Positions 17,336-26,866 of a stretch of DNA of 64,000 bases are shown one piece after another. Source of the DNA: Methylobacterium sp. FF17. GTDB taxonomy: Bacteria; Pseudomonadota; Alphaproteobacteria; Rhizobiales; Beijerinckiaceae. Each line of letters starts with the position of its first letter. Within the stretch, counting starts at the first letter, position 1. The position numbers and the translations under genes are program-made. The notes under the pieces were generated by a model, which made no database searches, was not told where the DNA came from, and saw only the letters and a list, made by a program, of their open reading frames with translations. The stretch covers positions 5,212,501 through 5,276,500 of the forward strand of contig NZ_CP107532.1 of NCBI RefSeq assembly GCF_025813715.1, written 5' to 3'.

Positions 17336-19099
17336 ATGGCTGTCGAAGCATCGGGCGCCGCGAGCGAGCTCGTCCAGGTCGTGGCCTTGCTCGCCGCGGG
17401 CGTGGTCGCGGTCCCTCTGTTCAAGCGTATCGGGCTCGGCTCGGTTCTCGGGTACCTCGTGGCGGGCCTCGCCATCGGCCCATTCGGACTCGGCCTGTTC
17501 TCGGATGCCCACGCCATCCTGCATGTGGCGGAACTCGGTGTCGTGATGTTCCTGTTCATCATCGGACTGGAAATGGAGCCGTCCCGCCTCTGGGGCATGC
17601 GCCGCGAGATTTTCGGCCTCGGCCTCGCCCAGGTCGGGGCCTGCATCGCGGCGCTGACGCTCGTCGGGACTACGATGGGCTTCTCCCTCGCCGTGGCGTT
17701 CGTGGCGGGGACCGGTTTCGTGCTGACGTCCACGGCGATCGTCATGCAACTCCTCGAGGAGCGCGGCTCACTCTCGACCCCGAAGGGCCAGCGCATCGTG
17801 GCGATCCTGTTGCTGGAGGATCTCGCCATCGTGCCGTTGCTGGCCATCGTTGCGCTGCTGGCGCCCGGTGGACGGGAAACCGGCCCGATGGACCGCATCG
17901 TCGCCATCGGGATCGCCCTGGCCTCCATCGCGGCCCTCGTCGCGGCTGGACGCTGGTTGCTCAATCCGTTGTTCCGGCTGCTGGCAGCCGCCAGGGCCCG
18001 GGAGGTGATGACGGCGGCGGCCCTGCTGGTCGTGCTCGGGTCCGCCCTCGCCATGCAGCTCGGCGGGTTGTCCATGGCGATGGGGGCGTTCCTGGCGGGC
18101 GTCCTCCTGTCGGAGTCGAGCTTCCGCCACCAACTCGAAGCCGATGTGGAGCCGTTCCGCGGCATCCTGCTCGGTCTGTTCTTCCTCGGTGTCGGGATGT
18201 CCCTCGACCTGACGGTCATCGGAGCGAACGGGGCGCTGCTCCTGACCGGGGTCGCGGCCTACATGTTCGTGAAGAGCCTCGTCATCTACGCAGTCGCTCG
18301 CCTCCTGCGGGCGTCGCACGCCGAAGCCCTGGAACGCGCGGCCCTGATGGCCCAGGGCGGCGAGTTCGCCTTCGTGCTCTATGCGGCTGCGGCGAGCGCA
18401 GGCATCATCGACGGCACGACGAACGCGATCCTGACGGCCACAATCATCCTGTCGATGGCCGTCACCCCCCTCATGGTGATCGCCTTCGACCGCATCGGTC
18501 CCAAGCCGTCGGTCTCGACCGATGGGGTCGAGGTGCCGGAGAACCTCGTCGGCAGCGCCCTGATCATCGGCTTCGGCCGCTTCGGGCAGATCGTCAGCCA
18601 GCCGCTGATCTCGCGGGGCTGCTCGGTCTCGATCATCGACACCAGCCCCGCCTATATCCGCATCGCCGAGACGTTCGGGTTCAAGGTCTATTACGGCGAC
18701 GGCACACGCCTCGACATCCTCCATGCGGCCGGGGCCGCCACGGCGCGCGCGATCCTGATCTGCGTCGACGACCGGGAGGCCGCCAAGCGCATCGCCGAGA
18801 TCGCGAAGGCCGAGTTCCCGCTCGTGCCTGTCCTGGCCCGCGCGCGGGATCGCGAACACGCGATCGAACTTCTCCATGCAGGCGTCGCCTACCAGCTTCG
18901 GGAGACCTTCGAGTCGGCCCTGGCCTTCGGCGAGCAGGCTCTCCTCACGATCGGCGACGAGCCGGACGCGGCGAGCGCGGCCATGGTCGAAGTCCGCCGT
19001 CGCGATTCGGAACGCCTCGACATGGAGATCGTCGGCGGCATCTATGCCGGCCGCGACCTGATCCGGGGCAATGCTGCCGACGCGCCGGAGGTCGGCTGA
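17336..19099 (+). CDS. Kef-type K+/H+ antiporter (CPA2) with RCK (TrkA-N) domain
   Basis: A 587-residue monovalent cation:proton antiporter-2 protein. About 12 membrane helices fill residues 5-385, including the GFGVGxSLD-like block LFFLGVGMSLDLTVIG and a core MFLFIIGLEMEPSRLWGMRR. A cytoplasmic TrkA-N/RCK Rossmann domain starts near residue 400 (LIIGFGRFGQIVSQPLISRG) and ends with a family tail. Such proteins export potassium under electrophile or pH stress and are gated by nucleotides or glutathione adducts. The ATG at 17336 has GGAAGGATAGGG upstream. It follows pirin by 170 bases on the same strand and may share its promoter; no KefF/KefG partner is nearby. Confidence 0.88.
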   Translation: MAVEASGAASELVQVVALLAAGVVAVPLFKRIGLGSVLGYLVAGLAIGPFGLGLFSDAHAILHVAELGVVMFLFIIGLEMEPSRLWGMRREIFGLGLAQVGACIAALTLVGTTMGFSLAVAFVAGTGFVLTSTAIVMQLLEERGSLSTPKGQRIVAILLLEDLAIVPLLAIVALLAPGGRETGPMDRIVAIGIALASIAALVAAGRWLLNPLFRLLAAARAREVMTAAALLVVLGSALAMQLGGLSMAMGAFLAGVLLSESSFRHQLEADVEPFRGILLGLFFLGVGMSLDLTVIGANGALLLTGVAAYMFVKSLVIYAVARLLRASHAEALERAALMAQGGEFAFVLYAAAASAGIIDGTTNAILTATIILSMAVTPLMVIAFDRIGPKPSVSTDGVEVPENLVGSALIIGFGRFGQIVSQPLISRGCSVSIIDTSPAYIRIAETFGFKVYYGDGTRLDILHAAGAATARAILICVDDREAAKRIAEIAKAEFPLVPVLARARDREHAIELLHAGVAYQLRETFESALAFGEQALLTIGDEPDAASAAMVEVRRRDSERLDMEIVGGIYAGRDLIRGNAADAPEVG

Positions 19100-19861
19100 G
19101 GTCTCCGCCACCACCCGCCTTCCCCGCCTCGGGTCAAGAAGCGCTTCGGGTGTTCGACGTGGGCCCTGAAACAGGTCCCATTGCGAACGCGAGGATGTTC
19201 GGTCCTGCAACTGGCCCGCCTGATCTGTGACGGCCTGCCCGAGCGCGGACTCAGGCTCGATCCGGGCCCCGATACGGGCGGGCGTGCTCCCCACGACGCA
19301 GACCTGTCCGGCCGCGCATGGCTTCGCGCGCCGGCCCGAAGACGCTCTCACGGCAGGGCCCGCTTCCATTCCGCAGAGGCCGCACTGAATCCGGTCGAGT
19401 CCGGTAATCACGCGAAGCATCGCGAGCGACGAAGGGGGCCAGGGTTGGCATCCTCCATCAGGGAGGATCGCCTCACGACGATGTCCCCTGGCTCAGGCGG
19501 ACACCTGAAGACCCCGTCGGCGCAGCGGCGATATCCTGGATGCCCTGCGCCCGATCGATGGCGATCACCACCGTGGCGCATCATTCCTCACAGGAGCATC
19601 CGGTTGCCTCTGGCGCTAATCTGACGCTGCGCCGGATCGGAATGTTGCCCGCAGGCAACACGGGATTTCTATCACGTTATTTCATGGATTAGCGTCTTGA
19701 ACGCCAAGAAACTGTGAAGATACAAATCTGTGTGAGGACGCACGGAATACAAAAACAGACTCGATTTTAAGCAATTTTTGCTTACTTTTTGAGTCTGTAG
19801 GCGCGTTCGATAGCCTGCACGCGTTGCGGCAGCAAATCCTATACGTGATTTGGAGATTTTC
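19100..19861. other. non-coding region before the autotransporter gene
   Basis: These 760 bases hold no frame I can support. The left 560 bases are GC-rich with irregular composition; the right 200 bases (19,660-19,860) are distinctly AT-rich and are the likely promoter and leader of the autotransporter protease. I recognised no operator or riboswitch. Confidence 0.5.
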
Positions 19862-22800
19862 ATGTCGGACCACTCGCGTCTGCAGCCCTTGCGTGCTGCT
19901 GGACTGAGCTTCTTCTTGTGCGCCGGTGTTTCTCACGCAGCGCTTGGCCAGACGGCCGGCTACCAGGATCCGGGCCGGGTCGGAGATGTCGCGAGCTGGC
20001 GCACGCCCGAATATCTTGCTGACTACGGCAAGGCGTCGATGAACGCGGATCAGGCCTATGCCCGTGGCATCACCGGCAAAGGTATCCTGGTGGGGTCGGT
20101 CGATTCCGGGTTCCTCGGGACGCACCCGGAGTTCGCCGGTCGAGCGACCGCGATCACCAACACGGGCAGCTACGCGTCCAGCAGCTTCCGCTATGACAAC
20201 GGCACGACGCGCTCGGACTTCTTCACCGCCGGCCAGACGTATTCCGTGCCGGGCACCTGGGTGCGGGGCATCAACGACGACCACGGCACTCACGTCGACG
20301 GCACCATCGTGGCCAACCGCGACGGTACGGGCATGCACGGCGTCGCCTTCGGGGCGCAGTTGGTCGCCACCAACACCAATGGCACCGACTCGTCGATCTA
20401 CGGTCCCAATGCGGACTACAACTACTTCAAGGGCGCCTATGGCAACCTCGTGGCGCAGGGCGCGCGGCTGATCAACAGCTCCTGGGGCAGCCCGCCCCCG
20501 CGCGACAACTACAACACGCTGGCGGGGCTCACCGCGGCCTACGCTCCGTTCACGCGCCAGCTCAGCTGGCTCGACGCCATCGCGGAAGCCGGTCGCGCCG
20601 GGGTGATCCAGGTCGTCGCCGCCGGCAATGCCGGGGTCAACAATCCGACGATCCGCGCGGCCCTGCCCTACTTCCAGCCCGACCTCGAGAAGGACTGGAT
20701 CGCCGCCTCGGGCCTCAATAGCGCCGATCAGACCCAGTTCAACCGCTGCGGCGTGGCGAAGTACTGGTGCATCGCCGCGCCCGGCCGCAGCATCAACTCG
20801 ACCGTGGTGAGCCTCACCACCGGCGCGGCTGGCTACGGCTCGAAGAGCGGCACGTCGATGTCGGCCCCGCACGTCAGCGGCGCGTTGGCGCTGGTGATGG
20901 AGCGCTACGCCTACATGACCAACGAGCAGGCGCGCGACGTCCTGCTCACCACCGCGACCCATCTCGGCAGCGGCCCGGCGGATGTGCCGAACGAGACCTT
21001 CGGTTGGGGCAAGATCGACCTCGGGCGGGCGATGAACGGCCCCGGCCAGTTCCTTGGCCGCTTCAACGCCAATCTCGGCGCCGGCGTGTCCGATACGTGG
21101 TCGAACGACATCTCCGATGCCGCCTTGCGCCAGCGCTTCGTCGAGGACACCGCCGAGCATGCCGCCTGGGAGCAGACCAAGGTCGCGCGCGGCTGGACCA
21201 ACGGTCTTCCCGCCACGGCGTCGGCGGACGATCAGGCCGAATATGGCTGGCGGGTCGCACGCGATCAGGCCTTCCTCACCCGGACCTATGCCGGCGGCCT
21301 GACGAAGTCCGGCGACGGCGCCCTGCAACTGACGGGGAACAGCACCTATAGCGGCACCACCGAGGTGAACGGCGGCCTGCTGGCGGTGAACGGCTCGATC
21401 ACCTCCATCGCCAACGTCAATGCGGGCGGCACGCTCGGCGGCACCGGCCGCATCGGCGGCCTCAGCGTGGCGCAGGGCGGCACCGTGGCGCCCGGCAACT
21501 CGATCGGGACCCTCAACGTGGCGGGGAACGTCGCCTTCGCGGCAGGCTCCACCTACGCCGTCGAGGTCGCGGCCGGCCGCAGCGACCGCATCGCGGCGGC
21601 AGGTGCCGCCCAGATCGGCGGCGGCACCGTTTCGGTCTCCCTGGAGAACGCGCTCACCCCCTTGAGCCCGGCCGAGACCCGTAGTCTCCTCGGGCAGCGC
21701 TATACCATCCTCACCGCCGATGGCGGGGTGAGCGGGCGCTTCGACGTGACCACGCCGCGCTACACCTTCATCGGCACGGACCTGTCCTACGGCGCCAACA
21801 GCATCGACCTGTCGGTGGCCCGCAACGGCACCACCTTCGCCTCGGTGGGCGCCACGCGAAACCAGGCCTCGGTGGGTGCGGGCGTCGAGGGGCTCGGCGC
21901 CGGCAACCGGATCTACGAGTCCATCCTGGTCACCACCGACCCGGCCAGCGCACGCGGTGCGTTCCAATCCCTGTCCGGTGACATTCACGCCAGCCTGGTT
22001 TCGACGGAATTCGAGACCGCCTTCTTCGTGCGCGAGGCGATCCTCGACCGCCTGCGCTGGGGGCCGACGCCGGGCTCGACCGAGGTGACCGATTATGGCC
22101 TCCTGCCGGCGACCTACAACGCGGACCTGCCCGGCCGGGCCGCTCCGGTGCCGATGCGGGTCATGGACCCCCGTGTGTTCGGTGTCTGGGGCCAGGGCTT
22201 CGGCAGCTTCGGTCAGGCCCACACGGACGGCAATGCCGCCAGTCTCTCGCGCCAGACCAGCGGTTTCGTGCTCGGTGCCGATGCCCGGCTCGAGAACGGG
22301 ATCCGGATCGGCGTTGCCGGCGGCTACTCCAACACCGGGCTCGATACGCCCGGCAGCCTGCAATCGGGAACCATCGAGAGTGGCTTCGGCGGCGTCTACG
22401 GCGGCTACGAATTCGGAGCGGTCTCGCTGCGCCTCGGTGCGGTCTACGCTGACAACGCCGCGCGTCTGCGTCGGAGCGTCTCGTTCGCCGGCCTGAGCGA
22501 CAGTGCCTCCGCGCGCACAGGCGGCGAGACGATCCAGGGCTTCGGCGAACTCGGCTACCGCTTCGCCTTCGCGGGCACGCCGGGCCAGTCGCCGTCGGTC
22601 TTCGCGCTCTCCTACATCGAACCCTTCGTGGGCGGCGCCATCGTCAGCATCGGCCGGGATCGTCTGGCCGAGACCGGTGGGTTCGCCGCGCTGACGGGAG
22701 CCGCGCAGGATTACGATATCGGGACTTCGACGGTGGGTCTCAGAGGGCAGGCCAATCTCGACCTCGGCTTCGGCGCACCCGTCTCGGCCCGTGCCCTTGT

Positions 22801-23032
22801 CGGGTATCGGCGGGCCTACGGGGACGTCGTGCCCAAAGCCCTGCTGGCCTTCGGCACGGGTCCGGCCTTCCTGACGGCGGGCCTGCCGATCGACCGGGAT
22901 GCCCTGGTGGCGGAAGCGGGTCTCGATGTGCTCGTCGGACGCGGTACGACCCTCGGCGTCGCCTATACGGGTCAGGTCGGGGATCGCGCCCAGGATCATG
23001 CCGTGAAGGGCAACTTCACCTACCGGTTCTGA
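19862..23032 (+). CDS. autotransporter subtilisin-like serine protease
   Basis: A 1,056-residue type V secreted protease. A signal peptide covers about residues 1-30 (LSFFLCAGVSHAALGQ). The S8 catalytic triad is intact: Asp81 (VDSGFLGTHPEF), His141 (DDHGTHVDGT), Ser332 (SGTSMSAPHVSGA). Residues about 475-570 carry autotransporter-associated beta repeats (NSTYSGTTEVNGGLLAVNG, then GGTLGGTGRIGG and GTVAPGNSIGTL). The barrel domain runs from about 768 (VFGVWGQGFGSFGQ) to the terminal YRF. The ATG at 19862 follows GGAG by six bases; an in-frame TTG four codons earlier is not needed. It resembles SphB1/NalP-type or phytopathogen surface proteases. A substrate on the cell surface is likely but unknown. 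Confidence 0.92.
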   Translation: MSDHSRLQPLRAAGLSFFLCAGVSHAALGQTAGYQDPGRVGDVASWRTPEYLADYGKASMNADQAYARGITGKGILVGSVDSGFLGTHPEFAGRATAITNTGSYASSSFRYDNGTTRSDFFTAGQTYSVPGTWVRGINDDHGTHVDGTIVANRDGTGMHGVAFGAQLVATNTNGTDSSIYGPNADYNYFKGAYGNLVAQGARLINSSWGSPPPRDNYNTLAGLTAAYAPFTRQLSWLDAIAEAGRAGVIQVVAAGNAGVNNPTIRAALPYFQPDLEKDWIAASGLNSADQTQFNRCGVAKYWCIAAPGRSINSTVVSLTTGAAGYGSKSGTSMSAPHVSGALALVMERYAYMTNEQARDVLLTTATHLGSGPADVPNETFGWGKIDLGRAMNGPGQFLGRFNANLGAGVSDTWSNDISDAALRQRFVEDTAEHAAWEQTKVARGWTNGLPATASADDQAEYGWRVARDQAFLTRTYAGGLTKSGDGALQLTGNSTYSGTTEVNGGLLAVNGSITSIANVNAGGTLGGTGRIGGLSVAQGGTVAPGNSIGTLNVAGNVAFAAGSTYAVEVAAGRSDRIAAAGAAQIGGGTVSVSLENALTPLSPAETRSLLGQRYTILTADGGVSGRFDVTTPRYTFIGTDLSYGANSIDLSVARNGTTFASVGATRNQASVGAGVEGLGAGNRIYESILVTTDPASARGAFQSLSGDIHASLVSTEFETAFFVREAILDRLRWGPTPGSTEVTDYGLLPATYNADLPGRAAPVPMRVMDPRVFGVWGQGFGSFGQAHTDGNAASLSRQTSGFVLGADARLENGIRIGVAGGYSNTGLDTPGSLQSGTIESGFGGVYGGYEFGAVSLRLGAVYADNAARLRRSVSFAGLSDSASARTGGETIQGFGELGYRFAFAGTPGQSPSVFALSYIEPFVGGAIVSIGRDRLAETGGFAALTGAAQDYDIGTSTVGLRGQANLDLGFGAPVSARALVGYRRAYGDVVPKALLAFGTGPAFLTAGLPIDRDALVAEAGLDVLVGRGTTLGVAYTGQVGDRAQDHAVKGNFTYRF

Positions 23033-23107
23033 GCCGATCAAGGGTGGCGCTGCCCCGGGATCCGGGATCACGCCCCCGATGCTGTCGACAGCCGACACAC
23101 AGCAGCG

Positions 23108-23131
23108 AAAGGCGGCCCACGGGCCGCCTTT
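23108..23131. terminator. Rho-independent terminator after the autotransporter gene
   Basis: AAAGGCGGCCC and GGGCCGCCTTT pair perfectly around a two-base loop, followed by TTCC. It lies 76 bases after the autotransporter stop and between convergent genes, so it could also stop transcripts from the transpeptidase gene. Confidence 0.8.
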
Positions 23132-23301
23132 TCCGTTCTCAGCCCGTCGGATGCCAGCCGAGCCGTGCGCGCGTCACTGCGCTCGACGCCGTCCTGCCGA
23201 GGCCTGCGAACGCACCGAGCCACCGGAAACGACGCGTGTCAGATGCTCTCCTCGAAGGGCATTCCGCGGGATGCGCGCGCCATGCCGCTTCGCCGAGCCT
23301 C

Positions 23302-24879
23302 TCAATAGCCGAGGGCGAGGCCGTCCTTGCGGGGGTCGGAGCCGGCGGCGCGCATCCCCGTGGCCGGGTCGATCCAGATCACCTGGCCGCCCCCGATCGG
23401 ACCTACGGCCGGTACCGTGAGGTGGCCGCGCGCCGCAAGGGCCTCGGCGAGGCCCGGTGCGAAGCCGCCCTCCAGTTCGATGCCGCCTCCATAGGCGAAG
23501 CTGCGCGGTGCATCGAGAGCTTCCTGCACGTCAAGGCCGCGGTCGATGAGACCGGTGAGGAGTTCGACATGGCCCATGGCCTGGTAGTGCCCACCCATCA
23601 CGCCGAAGGGCGCCACGGCGGCGCCGTCGCGCATCAGCATGCCGGGGATGATGGTGTGCATCGGGCGTTTCGCGGGGCCGATGGTGTTCGGGTGGCCGGG
23701 CTCGACCCGGAAGGAGTAGCCGCGATTGTGCAGGAGCACGCCGCTTTCCGGCGCGGTGATGCCGCTGCCGAAGCCCTGGAAGATCGAGTTGATCAGCGAG
23801 ATCGCGTTGCCGTCGCGGTCGACAACGCAGAGATAGACCGTGTCGGTGTGCCGGACCTCCGGCCAGAGTACGGGCGCCTGTGCGCGCGCCATGTCGATGG
23901 CGCCGTGCGCCCGCGCCTGCCAGGCCTGCGAAAGCAGGTGCTCCACCGGCACCGCGTTCACCACGGGGTCGGCGAACAGGGCGTCGCGGTGATGGTAGGC
24001 CTGCTTGCAGGCCTCCGCGAAGAGGTGGACCCGGTCGAGTTCCGAGAGCGCGCCGACGTCGTACTGCGACAGGACGTTCAGCATCATCAGGGCGGCGAGG
24101 CCCTGGCCGCTGGGGGGACATTCGTAAACGTCGTAGCCCCGGTAGCGCGTCGAGATCGGGGTCACGTATTCGGGCGCCGCGCTGGCGAAATCCTCCAGCG
24201 TGTGCAGGCCGCCGCGTTCGCGCAAGGTGCGCACCATGTCCTCGGCCACCGGCCCCTCATAGAAGCCGGCCGGTCCGTGCTCGGCGATGCGCCGCAGGGT
24301 GGCGGCGAGCCTCGGGTGGCGCATCATCGTACCGACCGCCGGGGCCTCGCCGTCGACGAGGTAGGCGGCGGCCGAGCCCGGATCGGCTCGCAACTTGTCG
24401 CGGTTGCGCGCCCAGTCGTAGGCGACGCGCGGCTGCACCGGGTAGCCGTCCTCGGCGTAAGCGATCGCCGGCTGCAGCAACTCGCCTAAGGTGCGGGTTC
24501 CGTGATCCGCCAGCAACTTCGCCCAGGCCGCGATGGCGCCCGGAACCGTCACGGCATGGGGCGAGGTCGGCCCGATGGCCACGTCGTTGTCGAGGTACCA
24601 AGCATCGTGCGCGGCAGTCGGGCTGCGGCCGGAGCCGTTGAGGGCGAGGGGCACGCACGCTCCCTTCGGCGCGTAGAGCGCGAAGCAGTCGCCGCCGATG
24701 CCGGTCATGGCCGGCTCGACCACACCCTGCACCGCCACCGCCGCGATGGCGGCATCGACCGCGTTGCCCCCGGCCTTCAGGACCTCGATGGCCGCCAGGG
24801 AGGCAAGGGGGTGGGAAGTCGCGACCGCCGCGTTCGCGGCATAGACGGGGGAGCGCCCCGGCTTCGAGAAGTCTCTCAC
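23302..24879 (-). CDS. ggt: gamma-glutamyltranspeptidase family protein without signal peptide
   Basis: A 525-residue N-terminal-nucleophile hydrolase. The autoprocessing and catalytic threonine is Thr347 in RHTDTVYLCVVDRDGN, and the substrate-binding NGSGRSP lies at 81-87. The large subunit would be residues 1-346. The protein begins MRDFSKPGRSPVY with no hydrophobic leader, unlike periplasmic Ggt, so it should act in the cytoplasm. GTG at 24877-24879 is the start: AAGGA lies nine bases before it and the preceding ATPase gene stops just upstream. As the last gene of a peptide-importer operon, it likely hydrolyses imported glutathione or gamma-glutamyl peptides. The family also contains cephalosporin acylases, so the substrate is inferred. 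Confidence 0.85.
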   Translation of the reverse strand: MRDFSKPGRSPVYAANAAVATSHPLASLAAIEVLKAGGNAVDAAIAAVAVQGVVEPAMTGIGGDCFALYAPKGACVPLALNGSGRSPTAAHDAWYLDNDVAIGPTSPHAVTVPGAIAAWAKLLADHGTRTLGELLQPAIAYAEDGYPVQPRVAYDWARNRDKLRADPGSAAAYLVDGEAPAVGTMMRHPRLAATLRRIAEHGPAGFYEGPVAEDMVRTLRERGGLHTLEDFASAAPEYVTPISTRYRGYDVYECPPSGQGLAALMMLNVLSQYDVGALSELDRVHLFAEACKQAYHHRDALFADPVVNAVPVEHLLSQAWQARAHGAIDMARAQAPVLWPEVRHTDTVYLCVVDRDGNAISLINSIFQGFGSGITAPESGVLLHNRGYSFRVEPGHPNTIGPAKRPMHTIIPGMLMRDGAAVAPFGVMGGHYQAMGHVELLTGLIDRGLDVQEALDAPRSFAYGGGIELEGGFAPGLAEALAARGHLTVPAVGPIGGGQVIWIDPATGMRAAGSDPRKDGLALGY

Positions 24880-24891
24880 GGCAACAGGTCC

Positions 24892-25824
24892 TTACGCGGG
24901 GGTATCGCCGCCCGCGACCCAGTGGCCGGGGGCGACCTCGACGAGGGCGCCGCCCGCATCCGGGCTCATGGGCAGCATCCCGGCGGCGGCACGCAGGCGG
25001 GCGCGCTCCTCCGCCGGATTCGGCACGGGCACGGCGCTGAGGAGGCGCCGCGTATAGAGGTGGCGCGGGTCGTCGTAGAGGGCGTCCGCCTCGGCGAGTT
25101 CGACGATGCGGCCGCGCCAGAGCACGGCGACCCGCTGGCAGAGGTAGCGCACCATGCGCAGGTCGTGGGAGATGAACAGGTAGGAGATGCCGAGTTCATC
25201 CTGCAGATCCTGCAGCAGGTTCACCACCTGGGCCTGGATCGAGACGTCGAGTGCGGCGATGGGCTCGTCGGCCACGATGAAGCTCGGCTTCAACGCGATG
25301 GCGCGGGCGATGCAGATGCGCTGGCGCTGCCCGCCCGAGAACTGGTGCGGGTAACGCCGCGCGAAGCGCGGATCGAGGCCGACGCGGGCGAACAGGCCCT
25401 CGACCTCGTCGCGCCGCTCCGCCCGGCCGACCTTGGGGCGATGGAGCTTGAAGGGCTCGGCCACGTAGTCGCCCACGCTCATGCGCGGATTGAGGGCGCC
25501 GTAGGGGTCCTGGAACACGGTCTGGACGCGGGCGCGCATCCGGCGCATCTCGCGGGGCGGGAGCCGGGCGAGGTCCGCGCCCTCGAACGCGACGGTGCCG
25601 GAGGTCGGCGGGTTCAGCATGGTCACGGCCCGGCCGATGGTGGACTTGCCGGAACCGGACTCGCCGACCAGTCCGAGGGTCTCGCCGGGGCGGATGTCGA
25701 AGCTGACATCCTCGACGGCCCTGAAGACCGAACCCTGCCCGCCCCACCAGTGGCGCAGAGGGTAGTGCTTGCTCAGGTTGCGCACGGACAGGAGCGGATA
25801 GCCGGCGGAGGTCACGGGCTTCAT
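24892..25824 (-). CDS. peptide ABC transporter ATPase (OppF/DppF type), operon 1
   Basis: A 310-residue ATPase with Walker A GESGSGKST, Q-loop VFQDPYGALNP, signature FSGGQRQR, Walker B FIVADEP and H-loop ISHD. The C-terminal oligopeptide extension is present but short. The ATG at 25822-25824 overlaps the stop of the partner ATPase as ATGA. It powers uptake through the two permeases of the same operon. The SBP, permeases, two ATPases and transpeptidase together fit a glutathione/gamma-glutamyl-peptide importer; E. coli Gsi has its two ATPase halves fused, whereas here they are separate. Confidence 0.9.
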   Translation of the reverse strand: MKPVTSAGYPLLSVRNLSKHYPLRHWWGGQGSVFRAVEDVSFDIRPGETLGLVGESGSGKSTIGRAVTMLNPPTSGTVAFEGADLARLPPREMRRMRARVQTVFQDPYGALNPRMSVGDYVAEPFKLHRPKVGRAERRDEVEGLFARVGLDPRFARRYPHQFSGGQRQRICIARAIALKPSFIVADEPIAALDVSIQAQVVNLLQDLQDELGISYLFISHDLRMVRYLCQRVAVLWRGRIVELAEADALYDDPRHLYTRRLLSAVPVPNPAEERARLRAAAGMLPMSPDAGGALVEVAPGHWVAGGDTPA

Positions 25825-26864
25825 CGCGCGGGCTCCTCGGCGGCGAGGATCGCCGGCAGGTCGTACCACGCGGCCACGAGGTGACCCGGCGTGGCGCCCG
25901 GCGCCTGGGCGAGCGGGGGCGGCTCCCGCCGGCAGCGCGGGGTGGCGTAGGCGTTGCGCGGGGCGAAGGGATCGCCCGGCGGCGGATCGCGCATGTCCGG
26001 CGGCGCACCATCGATCTGGTGCAGGCGCTTTCGCCCAGCCCGACCTCGGCTGAGATCGGGTAGGGAGCGCAGGAGCCCCAGGGTGTAGGCGCTGCGGGGA
26101 TCGCGAAAGATGCTGTCCACCGGGCCGCGCTCGAGGATGCGGCCGGCATACATCACCTGCACCGTGTCGGCGATGCCGGCCACCACGCCGAGGTCGTGGG
26201 TGATCCAGAGGATCGCCATGCCGATCTCGCGTTTGAGCTCCTGCACCAGGGCGATGATCTCGGCCTGGACGGTGACGTCCAGCGCGGTCGTCGCCTCGTC
26301 GGCAATGAGCAGCTTGGGGCGGCAGGACAGGCCCACGGCGATCATCACCCGCTGGCGTTGGCCGCCGGAAAACTCATGCGGGTACTGGTCGAGGCGCGCG
26401 GCCGCGTTGGGGATGCGCACGAGGTCGAGGAGATCTTTCGCGCGCGCCCGCGCGGCGCGGCCGTCGAGGCCGAGATGGATGCGCAGGGGCTCGACGATCT
26501 GGGCGGCCACCGTCATGCCCGGATTGAGCGAACTCATCGGGTCCTGGAACACGAAGCCGATCTTCCCGCCCCGGACCTTCCGCAGTTCGCGCTCCGGAAT
26601 GGCCAGGAGATCGCGCCCCTCGAACAGCACTTGGCCCCCGGTGATGCGGCCGGGCGGGCGCGGGATCAGCCCCAGCATCGCCAGCACGTGCACGCTCTTG
26701 CCCGAGCCCGATTCCCCGACGATGCCGAGGGTCTCGCCCTCGTGCAGGGTGTAGGAGACGCCGTTGACGGCGTGGAGGGCGCCGCCTTCCCCGTCGAAGG
26801 CGACGCCGAGGTCACGTACCTCGAGGAGAGGGGCGGGTCCGGGGCTCGCTCGGAGTTCCGCCAT
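25821..26864 (-). CDS. peptide ABC transporter ATPase (OppD/DppD type), operon 1
   Basis: A 347-residue ATPase with Walker A GESGSGKSV, Q-loop VFQDPMSSLNPG, signature FSGGQRQR and Walker B LLIADEATTALD. The H-loop is ITHD. The C-terminus has the OppD-type extension with HQIDGAPPDMRDPPPGDPF, though the cysteines that bind an iron-sulfur cluster in many OppD proteins are reduced to one here (RCRREPP). The ATG at 26862-26864 has AGAGGAG upstream and lies two bases after the stop of the permease gene. It forms the heterodimeric motor with the next gene's product. Confidence 0.9.
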   Translation of the reverse strand: MAELRASPGPAPLLEVRDLGVAFDGEGGALHAVNGVSYTLHEGETLGIVGESGSGKSVHVLAMLGLIPRPPGRITGGQVLFEGRDLLAIPERELRKVRGGKIGFVFQDPMSSLNPGMTVAAQIVEPLRIHLGLDGRAARARAKDLLDLVRIPNAAARLDQYPHEFSGGQRQRVMIAVGLSCRPKLLIADEATTALDVTVQAEIIALVQELKREIGMAILWITHDLGVVAGIADTVQVMYAGRILERGPVDSIFRDPRSAYTLGLLRSLPDLSRGRAGRKRLHQIDGAPPDMRDPPPGDPFAPRNAYATPRCRREPPPLAQAPGATPGHLVAAWYDLPAILAAEEPAR

Positions 26865-26866
26865 GA

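Noticed and set aside
15988..18219. A 743-codon minus-strand frame over the pirin and antiporter genes
   Set aside because: Spans the divergent promoter and two good genes and has low-complexity composition with no domain.
19682..23098. A 1,138-codon minus-strand frame opposite the autotransporter gene
   Set aside because: Composition is typical antisense of GC-rich coding DNA; the plus strand has a signal peptide, catalytic triad and barrel.
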